NCBI RefSeq assembly: GCF_000007345.1
Contig: NC_003552.1
Location: 1,984,001-2,048,000, forward strand
Source of the DNA: Methanosarcina acetivorans C2A
Lineage (GTDB): Archaea; Halobacteriota; Methanosarcinia; Methanosarcinales; Methanosarcinaceae
Length of the DNA stretch: 64,000 bases
Direction of reading: 5' to 3'
Position numbers and translations under genes: made by a program. The notes under the pieces were generated by a model that saw nothing but the letters and a program-made list of their open reading frames with translations, was not told the DNA's origin and searched no databases. This document shows positions 36,538 through 44,214 of the stretch, piece by piece (the stretch's first letter is position 1; each line of letters starts with the position of its first letter).

Positions 36538-37872
36538 TCAGGGAGAAAGTCTTCTCCTGTCCCTCGGGAAGAGTACCGTGTCTCTGATGTTCTCAGTTCC
36601 GAGCATTGTCATGACAAAACGCTCACAGCCCATTCCCCAGCCTGCATGAGGGGGCATTCCGTATTCGAAGGCTTTAAGGTAGAACTCAAAACCGTCAGGG
36701 TTCAGGCCCTGGGACTCGATCCTGCTCTTGAGCAGCTCAGAAATGTGAATCCGCTGAGCTCCCGAGGAAAGCTCCATTGTGCGGTGCATCATATCAAAGG
36801 ACTTGCTGAACTCAGGCCTGTCCTCATAAGGCATGGCATAAAAAGGTTTGATCTCTGTTGGCCAGTCGATGATGAAGTAGTGGGATTCGCCTGTTGTTTC
36901 GTATACATAATTTCCGACCGTGTGTTCACCGAGAGTGCCAAGGTCGTCTCCCCAGTGCATTTTCTCTTCACAACGGCTGTTTACTATCTCGATTACCTCG
37001 TCATATGTAAGTTTCAGGAAAGGAGTCTTCGGAACTTTCAACTCAACCCCGAGGATTTCAAGGGAAGCTTTGCAGTTCTCAATTACCCGGGTATAGATAT
37101 GAGCAACCAGGTTTTCCAGAATTTCCATTACATCAAAGTGGTCGGCAAAGCTAACTTCCACATCGATAGAAGTGGCTTCGTTTAAGTGCCTGCGGGTATC
37201 GTGTTCCTCTGCCCTGAAGATGGGCCCGATTTCAAAGACCCTGTCAAAACCGCCGCCCATGAGGATTTGTTTGAAGAGCTGGGGGCTCTGGTTAAGGAAA
37301 GCTTCCCTGTCAAAATAGGTAATAGGGAAAAGGGCAGTTCCGCCTTCGGTTGCAGTCGCAACGACCTTGGGAGTTGCGGTCTCAATAAATTTATTCTTGA
37401 CAAAATATTCCCTGATAGCCTGGAGAGCCTCGTGCCTTATCTTAAAAACCGCAGTTGTCTCGGCTCTTCTCAGGTCAATGAAACGGGAGTCAAGCCTTGT
37501 GTCCAGTTCGGCTTCAACCTTTCCGGTCGTGTCCATCGGGAGAGGGGAACCTGCAACGTTCAGCACCTTGATCTCTTCAGGAAGCAGTTCGTAGCCGTTC
37601 GGAGCTTTTTCTTCGAACTTGACAGAACCGGTTACGGAAATCACGGACTCGCGGATGAGCCTTCTTGCTGCATCAAAGAGTTCTTTGTCAATTTTTTTCT
37701 TTACAAGTGTAACCTGAGCCTTTCCTTCCCTGTCCCTGAGAACAACGAAACAGATCCCTCCGAGGTCTCTGACCTCATGGATCCAGCCTGCAAGGGTAAT
37801 TTTCTGGCCGTTGTCAACACTTTCAGGTTTGACTTCGGCTGTATAATGCGTTCTGAGATTTGCTAAAGACAT
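36538..37872 (-). CDS. aspS: Aspartyl-tRNA synthetase, archaeal type
   Basis: A 444-residue class IIb synthetase that charges tRNA with aspartate, possibly also tRNA-Asn if non-discriminating. The N-terminal OB-fold anticodon domain (about 1-105; [23 protein letters not shown]) leads to the class II core. Motif 1 region ETATPKVV (about 165), motif 2 [21 protein letters not shown] (about 215-235) and motif 3 [15 protein letters not shown] (about 415-429) are intact. It ends RDRRRLSP. It has the archaeal/eukaryal length with no bacterial GAD insertion. It probably heads a unit with rpiA. Confidence 0.97.
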   Translation of the reverse strand: MSLANLRTHYTAEVKPESVDNGQKITLAGWIHEVRDLGGICFVVLRDREGKAQVTLVKKKIDKELFDAARRLIRESVISVTGSVKFEEKAPNGYELLPEEIKVLNVAGSPLPMDTTGKVEAELDTRLDSRFIDLRRAETTAVFKIRHEALQAIREYFVKNKFIETATPKVVATATEGGTALFPITYFDREAFLNQSPQLFKQILMGGGFDRVFEIGPIFRAEEHDTRRHLNEATSIDVEVSFADHFDVMEILENLVAHIYTRVIENCKASLEILGVELKVPKTPFLKLTYDEVIEIVNSRCEEKMHWGDDLGTLGEHTVGNYVYETTGESHYFIIDWPTEIKPFYAMPYEDRPEFSKSFDMMHRTMELSSGAQRIHISELLKSRIESQGLNPDGFEFYLKAFEYGMPPHAGWGMGCERFVMTMLGTENIRDTVLFPRDRRRLSP

Positions 37873-37978
37873 AAATTCACCTAATTCGGGGGTAAATTAA
37901 ACGTAATTATGAGAATGAAGCTGAAACGTAGGTGAATAGTCATAACTCATTATTAATGTATTTGTTCCCCTAGTCCCG

Positions 37979-38105
37979 TCTCGCCCGAATTGCGCCTCGG
38001 GAGTACGCGGTCCTTTTCACTCGCTTCGCTCGCTCAAAAGGACTAATTTTTAGGATAGAGTTATAAGCTTCGCTCAAGAGGACTGATAATGGATTTCAGC
38101 TGTAA
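37979..38105. repeat. Dispersed repeat related to 17-124, with CGCTTCGCTC words
   Basis: CCCGAATTGCGCCTCGGG at about 37984-38001 is the exact reverse complement of the segment in the third repeat unit near 105-121. It is followed by GTACGCGGTCC, then short repeated words CTTCGCTC and AGGACT. The region forms part of the spacer between aspS and the cupredoxin gene. Confidence 0.6.
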
Positions 38106-38307
38106 CTTTGCTCAGAAAGCCAATTTGTAAATTATAGTAGTGACTCTATGAACCGGATAAAGGAAGAAGAAATATGGTAAAAACTTATTTACTGAGCTGA
38201 GATTCTAAATAGTTTTTACTTGGGAAGTAAAACCCTGATAAAGAAGTAGATAAAGGATAGAAGAGGAATATAATTTATAAAAATTGAGGTTTAAAGGGGA
38301 AAACAGA

Positions 38308-38754
38308 GTGAAAAAGGAAATAATAATTTTTCTGGTAATACTTGGTATGCTTTTTGTTGCGGGTTGTGCTGAAAATGGGGGGCCTGAAGACCCTGCCCCT
38401 TCTACACCTGTTGAAGAAACTGTTGAAGAAATGGATAATGGGGAAGTTTCCGGAGGAGAAGAAACTGTGACTGTACCCGAAGCTGAGCAGAATGAGACCG
38501 GTGCGAGTGAGATTATTGACGTTGAGATTCGGGACTATAAGTACATACCCGATAGTCTTACGGTTGATGTCGGGCAGACTGTGAGGTGGACAAACTACGA
38601 TACCGTGCTCCACGACGTTGTAGGATCGGGTATCGAATCCGAATACCTTAAGCAGGGAGAGACTTTTACTTACACCTTCGAGCAGGAAGGGACGTATGAT
38701 TATATCTGCACACTACACCCCTCGATGGAAGGAAAAGTAATTGTTGGAGCCTGA
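38308..38754 (+). CDS. Cupredoxin (plastocyanin-like) lipoprotein
   Basis: A 148-residue exported blue-copper protein. The GTG at 38308, 8 nt after AAAGGGG, is preferred to an upstream in-frame start at 38284. The N-terminus KKEIIIFLVILGMLFVAGC is a signal with a lipobox-like VAGC, so it is probably lipid-anchored outside the cell. An acidic linker (about 25-60, rich in Glu/Pro/Thr) follows. The cupredoxin fold (about 62-148) has the copper ligands His in YDTVLHDVV and C-T-L-H-P-S-M near the end. It would act as a small electron carrier; its partner is not in this window. Confidence 0.9.
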   Translation: MKKEIIIFLVILGMLFVAGCAENGGPEDPAPSTPVEETVEEMDNGEVSGGEETVTVPEAEQNETGASEIIDVEIRDYKYIPDSLTVDVGQTVRWTNYDTVLHDVVGSGIESEYLKQGETFTYTFEQEGTYDYICTLHPSMEGKVIVGA

Positions 38755-38935
38755 ATAGCGAGAGCTACTCAAATGGGCTCAGTGAAATCAAAATTAGGGA
38801 ACGATTGTTCCTATTCATCTTCTTTTGTTTATCCTTTCTGCAGCCGCGAAAATATCCTCTGGATCTGGCAGTAAATTACGCTCTAAACTTGTTTGACGGC
38901 TCTCAGAAGCTTATATATGGATAGATGTAGAGTTT

Positions 38936-38963
38936 TTATAGGGTCATAAATAACCCTATTATA
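38936..38963 (+). promoter_or_regulatory. Leader hairpin upstream of 38981 gene
   Basis: TATAGGGT and ACCCTATTATA form an 8-bp stem (about 38938-38960) just before the AAGGAG ribosome site of the small gene at 38981. TTATATATGGATAG about 30 bp further up (38911-38924) is a TATA-like box. The hairpin could protect the leader or regulate ribosome access. Confidence 0.45.
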
Positions 38964-38980
38964 AAGGAGTGTGACTGACA

Positions 38981-39241
38981 ATGGGCGAAACAGATATTAG
39001 CGAGATCGATCCAGCGTGTAGAAGTGCACCAACCAAGACGATGAAAGAGGATGGGGTAACAAAAATACTCCATAGTATTGATTCCTTTGTAGCAACCGGG
39101 ATAGTACCAAAGGAATGGAAACCAGACCTCACTTTTGAAGATGAAATAGTCTGGAAAGGGTGGCTCTATACCCTCCAGTACGAGGAAAACAAAAATGGTG
39201 AGATAACTAAACACTACGTTTGTCTGTATCCTAATGACTGA
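38981..39241 (+). CDS. Small hypothetical protein, 86 aa
   Basis: An 86-residue, soluble, acidic protein of no family I know. It has a good ribosome site (AAAGGAG, about 10 nt before the ATG), its own TATA-like box, a leader hairpin and a near-perfect terminator-like hairpin over the stop codon, so it is very likely a real, separately transcribed gene. Features are KEWKPDLTFEDEIVWKGWL near residues 45-63 and the beta-like end YTLQYEENKNGEITKHYVCLYP. A single Cys and a CLYPND tail are present. It may be a small stress or regulatory protein; that is a guess. Confidence 0.7.
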   Translation: MGETDISEIDPACRSAPTKTMKEDGVTKILHSIDSFVATGIVPKEWKPDLTFEDEIVWKGWLYTLQYEENKNGEITKHYVCLYPND

Positions 39242-39262
39242 GGCTCTTTAGAGCCTCTAAAA
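39240..39262. terminator. Hairpin at stop codon of 38981 gene
   Basis: GAGGCTC (39240-39246), loop TTTA, GAGCCTC (39251-39257): a perfect 7-bp stem that starts inside the TGA stop and is followed by TAAAAAA. It is a likely terminator or 3' stabiliser. Confidence 0.6.
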
Positions 39263-39956
39263 AATCTGGTGTAAGGGAAATGAACATGCCAAAAGTACAG
39301 TCAAATCCAGAAACATCCCAGGTTGAGTTCCATTTTTTACTTTTCGGAGAACAGTTTAATATTTCCCTATTTTTTTAATTCATCCTCTTGCTATCGAATC
39401 ATGCGTTATGAAAAATCCTCTCTGTGTGAGGACAATGTTTCATTTTTAAGGCGAACTTGATGAGTAAATCCTCAATTTTCGGTATTCTGGAAACAAGGTT
39501 TTGATATGTCGGAAAGGGTGAGCTGAAAGGTCATGTGAATGCAAGTCTTTTGGAGAGATTTTTACTTACAGACTCTTTTTTATAAACTCCGGAGCCTGAA
39601 AAAAGGAATTAAATTAGACTTTATTCGAAGTCCGAAAATATCTTTTTTTGAAAAAAATCTCTTTCTCAAGCCCTTATCCGCGCGCGCCCGGGAACTACAC
39701 AAAAAGCAGGACTGAATATCCACGAGAATCTGATTCTATGGAGTTTTAGAGGAATATTCTACACGAATTTAAATTAAATAAATATTTATAAAGCTAGGAA
39801 AAGGATCAAGCTTAAACTCCAGCTTTTTTAATGATTTATAATTAGATTCTCAAAAATATGTATTTTTTTCAGATAACTATATATAATGGAACGAAAGTTC
39901 ATTGGTTTGAATACAAATAAAATTATAAAAATTTCAGAGAAAAGAGGGAGTAAAAA
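39263..39956. other. Intergenic region, no gene seen
   Basis: 694 bp, AT-rich apart from a GCGCGCGCCCGGG island near 39679-39691. AATTAAATAAATATTTATAAAG (about 39770-39790) and ACTATATATAATGG near 39875 are TATA-like; the second lies about 75 bp before the phosphoesterase. No gene was found. Confidence 0.45.
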
Positions 39957-40694
39957 ATTATACAGATTGTACATCTTTCGGATATTCATTTTTCAGAAGC
40001 ATACTTTGTCCCGGAAATTGCAGAATCCATGCTGCAGAAAATAAACCAGCTGGACCCGGACATAGTGGTAATTACCGGCGACCTGACAGAAAACGGGTTT
40101 TCAGCCGAATATGACGGGGTAAAGGAGTTTATTGACAAGATAGAATGTAAAGACAAGGTCCTTGTTCCCGGAAACCACGACTCCAAAAACGCAGGTTACC
40201 TGCACTTTGAAGATCTTTTCGAAAACAGGTTCCCCACCCGGAACCTGGGAAACGTAACTGTCGTAGGGGCCGATTCCTCACAGCCTGACCTTGATGAAGG
40301 GCATCTGGGAAGGGAAAACTACGGCTGGATCAAAGAAGCTTTTTCCGGGGAGAATTTCAAGGTCTTTGCCCTGCATCACCACCTCGTCCCGATCCCGCTT
40401 GCTGGGAGAGAAAACACCGTTCTTGTCGATGCAGGAGATGTCCTTGACCTCCTGAACCGCTGCAAGGTAAACCTTGTACTTTGCGGGCACTGCCACATTC
40501 CTCATGTCTGGAACCTGAATAACATGCTTGTCGTAAACGCAGGCACCTTCTGTTCATCCAAGACCAGAGGCAAAACCACACAGTGCTTTAACCTGATCCA
40601 GGCAGAAAATGGAGAGAACAACAACTGGAATGTCCGCGTTTCCAGGGTTTTTCCGCAGGGAAAGCTGGAACTGGTCACAGAAACCGTAATGTGA
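39957..40694 (+). CDS. Metallophosphoesterase with apparent ATT start
   Basis: A calcineurin-like phosphoesterase of about 245 residues. The five metal-site motifs are all there: HLSDIHF (residues about 6-12), GDLTENG, GNHDS, ALHHHL and GHCHIPHVW. The first motif lies upstream of the only canonical in-frame start, ATG at 40029, so that start would destroy the active site. The frame opens after a TAA at 39951, and a clear GAGGGAG ribosome site at 39944-39950 is 6 nt from ATT at 39957, followed by ATA-CAG-ATT-GTA-CAT. ATT is thus the most likely start, giving M-I-Q-I-V-H-L-S-D-I-H. The substrate is unknown (nucleotide or phosphoprotein). Confidence 0.85.
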   Translation: MIQIVHLSDIHFSEAYFVPEIAESMLQKINQLDPDIVVITGDLTENGFSAEYDGVKEFIDKIECKDKVLVPGNHDSKNAGYLHFEDLFENRFPTRNLGNVTVVGADSSQPDLDEGHLGRENYGWIKEAFSGENFKVFALHHHLVPIPLAGRENTVLVDAGDVLDLLNRCKVNLVLCGHCHIPHVWNLNNMLVVNAGTFCSSKTRGKTTQCFNLIQAENGENNNWNVRVSRVFPQGKLELVTETVM

Positions 40695-40760
40695 AGGTGC
40701 GTCAAAAATTTGATATTTCTTTATCGACGTATTCCTTTCTTTTTTATTTTTTAATCATAC

Positions 40761-41480
40761 TCACTTCCCCTTAACCCGCCACCCGACCAACTTTTCCGTT
40801 TCAACCCTCTCAATCTCGTTTCTCTCAGCAAGGTCTTGCAGAATCTCAAGCAGCTCTTTTTCCCTGACCCCGATCTCATACCTGGTCTTAAATTCGGTTA
40901 TTATCCGGGCGATATCGAGGGTTCTATCCCCGAGAATCTTTTCTGCAAAGCCCGCCAGATCCTCATAACGAGCCCAAGGATAAATTATCCAGCGCCACAT
41001 GATAATTTTCTGGGCGTAAAAATCCGGGGTAAAGGAAGAACAGGTCTTGTGCTGGAGGACTGCAGTTTTGATCTCAGCGGGGTTCAGGCTCTGCGCATAA
41101 GCAACCGAAATGGAAAGGGTATCTCCCGTATCGGTTATGTCGTCTACGATAAGCACTTTCTTCCCGCTTATGTCTACAGGAATGGGATATTTGATTCGGG
41201 CTTCTGCTCCCATTTCCGCTCCCCGAGTATAGTGTTCGACTTTCATTGTCGTAAGCTCGTTAAAAAGCAAAAAGTCCGAAATAAGCCTCCCTGGGACAAA
41301 ACCTCCTCTCCCTATAGCAATGATCAGGTCAGGCTTGTAGCCTGTGGCCTTGATTTTCCTGGCAAGAAGCCTGGAAAGACGGGAAACTTCCCCAAAGCTT
41401 ATGAGCTCGCACCTGAAAGAACTCTTTTCTGCCGGAGAGCAGTTGAACTGCCGGGCTGCTTTTTCTTTTTCTCTGTCCAG
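40761..41480 (-). CDS. Phosphoribosyltransferase with C-terminal extension; start or frame defective
   Basis: A type I phosphoribosyltransferase of the hypoxanthine/xanthine type. The frame shows CELISFGEVSRLSRLLARKI, then PDLIIAIGRGGFVPGRLISDF, and the PRPP loop VLIVDDITDTGDTL. About 60 residues after the fold (AEKILGDRTLDIARI to GWRVKGK) look like a small winged helix. The first canonical in-frame start is TTG at 41270, inside the fold. Upstream the frame is open to a stop at about 41500 with no ATG, GTG or TTG. CTG at 41480 lies 6 nt after AAGGGG; alternatively a frame starting at ATG 41661 enters by a +1 shift near the AAAAAGAAAAAG run. It converges with the phosphoesterase gene. Confidence 0.75.
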   Translation of the reverse strand: MDREKEKAARQFNCSPAEKSSFRCELISFGEVSRLSRLLARKIKATGYKPDLIIAIGRGGFVPGRLISDFLLFNELTTMKVEHYTRGAEMGAEARIKYPIPVDISGKKVLIVDDITDTGDTLSISVAYAQSLNPAEIKTAVLQHKTCSSFTPDFYAQKIIMWRWIIYPWARYEDLAGFAEKILGDRTLDIARIITEFKTRYEIGVREKELLEILQDLAERNEIERVETEKLVGWRVKGK

Positions 41481-41661
41481 ATGAATCCCCTTCTGCTGGT
41501 ATTACTGTTACAGGTGCCGCTTTTGAGAGCACTAATTCTCTTGCATCACTTTTGCAGGTGTCACTTTCTGCCTTTCTTACGTCCTCAGGTAAAACTTTGA
41601 AGTAAAAAGGAGCCTGTATCCTTCCCTTAGTCGGCATAAGCCCGGATACAAATTTATTCAT

Positions 41662-42017
41662 TTACCGGGCTCCAGGAGGGAAAAAATGTAAAAAGAATAC
41701 TTGAAATACATCTCCCGATTTTGACCCTCAAAGCATAATTTTACTGGAAAATATATAAGGTTACTTTTGCAAAGCAAAAAGTATTTTCTTCTGATTAATA
41801 GTTCTAACCAGACTCCGAATTGGTACTTTCAAGGTTCTGAAAACTTTAAATGCCAGAATAGACAGCCGGCCAAAAAATAAAAACATAAATGGACTGAAAA
41901 AACAGGAATGGACCCCAAAAACGATACAAAACGGCATTTTTATATACCTGCGCCTCACTACTAATTTTACCCACAAAAAGGATTTTTCTTGATAGTTTTT
42001 AAAGGAGGATAACAATT
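41662..42017. other. Intergenic region upstream of microprotein genes
   Basis: 356 bp. AAAATATATAAGG at about 41749-41760 and TTTTTATATACC at about 41937-41948 are TATA-like; the second is about 70 bp before the first microprotein and is the likelier promoter. No other gene is supported. Confidence 0.4.
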
Positions 42018-42101
42018 ATGGACTTCAAAGCAATTCTTGCAATACTTGTATTCTGTACTCTTTACTACATCTATCACTTTTCATCCGGCGCCATAGCCTG
42101 A
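42018..42101 (+). CDS. 27-aa membrane microprotein, copy 1
   Basis: A 27-residue peptide beginning MDFKAILAILVFCTLYY and ending in SSGAIA. Charged residues Asp2 and Lys4 are followed by one hydrophobic helix of about 17 residues, then an aromatic/His stretch (YYIYHF) that would sit at the membrane interface, and a small-residue tail. A strong ribosome site (AAAGGAGG, 42001-42008) precedes it. A second copy with only two amino acid changes follows 26 bp downstream, each with its own ribosome site. The preservation of protein against silent changes shows that it is translated. The function is unknown; a subunit or regulator of a membrane complex is possible. Confidence 0.8.
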   Translation: MDFKAILAILVFCTLYYIYHFSSGAIA

Positions 42102-42127
42102 AGAAACCGCTAAAAAGGAGTAAAACA

Positions 42128-42211
42128 ATGGATTTCAAAGCAATTCTTGCAGTACTTGTATTCTGTACTCTTTACTATATCTATCACTTTTCCGGTGGAG
42201 CTATAGCCTGA
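42128..42211 (+). CDS. 27-aa membrane microprotein, copy 2
   Basis: A tandem duplicate of the gene at 42018. It differs from copy 1 at residue 9 (Val for Ile) and near residue 23 (Gly for Ser), with several silent changes (for instance GAC/GAT, TAC/TAT), which argues for selection on the peptide. AAAAAGGAG ends 7 nt before the ATG. The single Cys13 in the helix is shared with copy 1. After the stop there is no obvious terminator, so transcription may continue toward 42482. Confidence 0.8.
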   Translation: MDFKAILAVLVFCTLYYIYHFSGGAIA

Positions 42212-42481
42212 AAGGAAAAAAGAAGAGCAAGGGCAAGAACAACATTTATTTTCATATATTTAAACCTGGGATCTTTATGAAATAGCGGATACGATAGCGG
42301 AATGGGTGGGTGCCGCATCTGGACTTAAGAAATATTTTAATTTGTTTTTAAAAAATAACTGTTTCCGCCCGGAATTCAAAACTCCCAGAAAATTTCCGAT
42401 TTCCTTTGACCTGAAGTACAATTCGTGTGTTGAATCGGGTGTTGAATCAAGACTCGGGAAAATAAAATCGGAGGTTCGGCT

Positions 42482-42673
42482 ATGGAACTACGGAAAACCG
42501 TTTTTTTCTATTACTCAAGCGCCAAACAGGTAAGAATGGAAGACAGAAAAGAGAATAGCTGGACATATGGATTAATACAAAACATTATTTTACCTGGTTG
42601 TTTTACTGACGGTTCCAAAGAAAATGCTGGAAGAACGGAATCAACATACTTGAAAATTGATCTTATTACCTGA
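42482..42673 (+). CDS. Small hypothetical protein, 63 aa
   Basis: A 63-residue frame with a good ribosome site (CGGAGG, 7 nt before the ATG). It begins MELRKTVFFYYSSAKQVRME, is mildly basic, and has no clear membrane helix or motif. It lies between microprotein copies 2 and 3 on the same strand. It may belong to the same transcript. The only evidence for translation is the ribosome site. Confidence 0.4.
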   Translation: MELRKTVFFYYSSAKQVRMEDRKENSWTYGLIQNIILPGCFTDGSKENAGRTESTYLKIDLIT

Positions 42674-42746
42674 AAATATTTTAACCCGGAAGCCATAAAT
42701 ATAAAGTAAATTCGGGGAAGAAACAGAGGATAGGGGGATTGGTGAA

Positions 42747-42851
42747 ATCAGCGATTTATTAAAAAAAATAGACTTTAAAGCTCTTCTTGCGGTTCTCGTT
42801 TTTCTGACGCTTTATTATATCTACCATTATTCTGGCGGAGCTATTGATTAA
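42747..42851 (+). CDS. Membrane microprotein, copy 3, no canonical start
   Basis: From 42768 the sequence codes a third version of the 27-residue peptide (DFKALLAVLVFLTLYYIYHY, then SGGAID), the same 84-nt length as copies 1 and 2, but with ATA where they have ATG and Leu for the Cys. The frame continues upstream: ATC at 42747 would give I/M-SDLLKKI before the shared part and lies 9 nt after GGGGG (42733-42737). So either a non-AUG start is used, or the copy is dead. The conserved peptide with many silent differences suggests that it has been functional until recently. It lies 128 bp before the 23-residue-repeat gene. Confidence 0.5.
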   Translation: MSDLLKKIDFKALLAVLVFLTLYYIYHYSGGAID

Positions 42852-42979
42852 AAACAAAACAAATAGAAAGATCAAAGCAAATAACAATTAAAGCAGGAAA
42901 AGGCATCTTAGAAATAGCACAAAAAGAGAAACATTAGAATAAAATAAGGGCATACCGGATCAAAAGGAGCTTCAAAGCC

Positions 42980-43876
42980 ATGCTTTCAGGAGAGAACGAT
43001 CAAGCAGTGAGTAAGGGGCTGGCTTCTATCGAGGAGGATTTTGATGAAGGAGTCAGCCAGGCTCTTGCTTCCCTGACAGAGATCGGTAAAGAGTATCTTA
43101 GCGAAAGAAAAGAACTGGAAGCCGAGAAGGCGATATCTTCCATAAAAGAAATAGGAAAGGCTGCAGCCCTTCAGGGAATGGAAAATGCAGCAGTCAATGC
43201 TCTCCTGTCCCTGGAAAAGATGCTCCAGTGCTCAATGAAACAGAACATGGAAAGCACAACTGTCAGGGTTCTGCTTTCTTTCGGAACTATCGGAAAAATC
43301 GCTGCCGAACAGCAACTTGAGACGGTAGCCAAACTTGCAGCCTCAATGCTCGGGAAAAGCGGAAATACGGCGGCTCTCCTTAACAGGGAAAGAGAAACCC
43401 TTGCCGTTACAATCGGGCTTGGGGAAATTGGAAAAGCGGTTGCCAGAATGAAAATCCCTGATGTTTCGGATAATGCTGCCATATGTGCCACCTGCCTCGG
43501 AGAAACTGGGAAACTGGCTGCTCAGAAAACCCTTGAAGAAGCTGCAATAGGAGCCGAACTTATGCTGGAAGAGATGGCAGCAGCAGCAATGGAAGAAAAC
43601 CTTCAAAGCGCAACCGGGAGTATCGCAGCTTCCATTGAAGAGATCGGAAAAAGTGCTGATGAAGAGGAGATGGAAAATGCCGTTTTCCAGGCTGCGTCCG
43701 CTCTTCAGACAATTATGAGCAGTGCGGGAAAAAGATACCTGAACGATGCCTCGATTGCGGCAAAGATTGCCCTTGAATCCTTTAACGAACTTGATATTAT
43801 AAATGATGAATCCAGCATCAAAAAAATAGAAAATATCAGGGAAATGATGAGAGCGCTGTGGACAGACTCGAAGTAA
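42980..43876 (+). CDS. Helical-repeat protein with 23-residue period
   Basis: A 298-residue, soluble, all-helical protein. A pattern like A-x-x-S-(L/I)-x-E-I-G-K-x-A recurs: the Gly of IGK falls at residues 36, 59, 105, 151, 177 and 223, and equivalent positions at 82, 128, 200 and 246, so the spacing is 23 residues with one 3-residue insertion. Two units (46 residues) would match a HEAT- or ARM-like helix pair, but the sequence is not a standard one. It is rich in Ala, Glu and Ser with few aromatics. AAGGAG lies 11 nt before the ATG. It lies beside the microprotein genes on the same strand. A scaffold role is inferred; no catalytic motif is seen. Confidence 0.75.
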   Translation: MLSGENDQAVSKGLASIEEDFDEGVSQALASLTEIGKEYLSERKELEAEKAISSIKEIGKAAALQGMENAAVNALLSLEKMLQCSMKQNMESTTVRVLLSFGTIGKIAAEQQLETVAKLAASMLGKSGNTAALLNRERETLAVTIGLGEIGKAVARMKIPDVSDNAAICATCLGETGKLAAQKTLEEAAIGAELMLEEMAAAAMEENLQSATGSIAASIEEIGKSADEEEMENAVFQAASALQTIMSSAGKRYLNDASIAAKIALESFNELDIINDESSIKKIENIREMMRALWTDSK

Positions 43877-44214
43877 AAAAGAAGGAAAAAACACTTTTGA
43901 CTTAAACATTAAACCTGAAATCTCGCTTAAATATTAATGAAAAAACTTCAGGTGGGAGCTACAGGTTGCATTGGAAGTAGATTGGCTGCTCCAAATAAAA
44001 AACACACATAATATTCTTCGAATAGCAGGCACAAATAATGAAAGTAATTGAAAGTACTTTCATACCAAAGAGAAAAAAATGTAAAAGGGGAAATTTTCTG
44101 CAAAATACAAAATTTACAGGTTTGAAGCTACAAATCTGAAGCTGCAACATTTATTTCCCGCCAACTTGTTTTATTTCCCGTCAACTTGCTTTATTTCCCG
44201 TCAACTTGCGGCAT
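43877..44214. other. Convergent intergenic region
   Basis: 338 bp between two converging genes. At 44150-44212 the phrase TTTATTTCCCGTCAACTTG is present in three near-identical copies (about 21 bp apart), directly downstream of the AttH-like gene. Nothing else was recognised. Confidence 0.5.
44150..44212. repeat. About 21-bp tandem repeat, three units
   Basis: Three units of ATTTATTTCCCGYCAACTTG-like sequence lie at the 3' end of the AttH-like gene; the last runs almost to its stop codon. Read on the minus strand they are purine-rich. Confidence 0.65.

Noticed and set aside
40029-40694. Phosphoesterase starting at ATG 40029
   Set aside because: It would omit the DIH metal-binding motif coded just upstream in the same frame behind a good ribosome site.
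41329-41661. Independent 110-residue protein upstream of the phosphoribosyltransferase
   Set aside because: It overlaps, out of frame, the conserved N-terminal part of the transferase; it is either the true start region before a frameshift or noise.
42306-42533. 75-residue frame before the 63-residue one
   Set aside because: No ribosome site and it overlaps a frame that has one.
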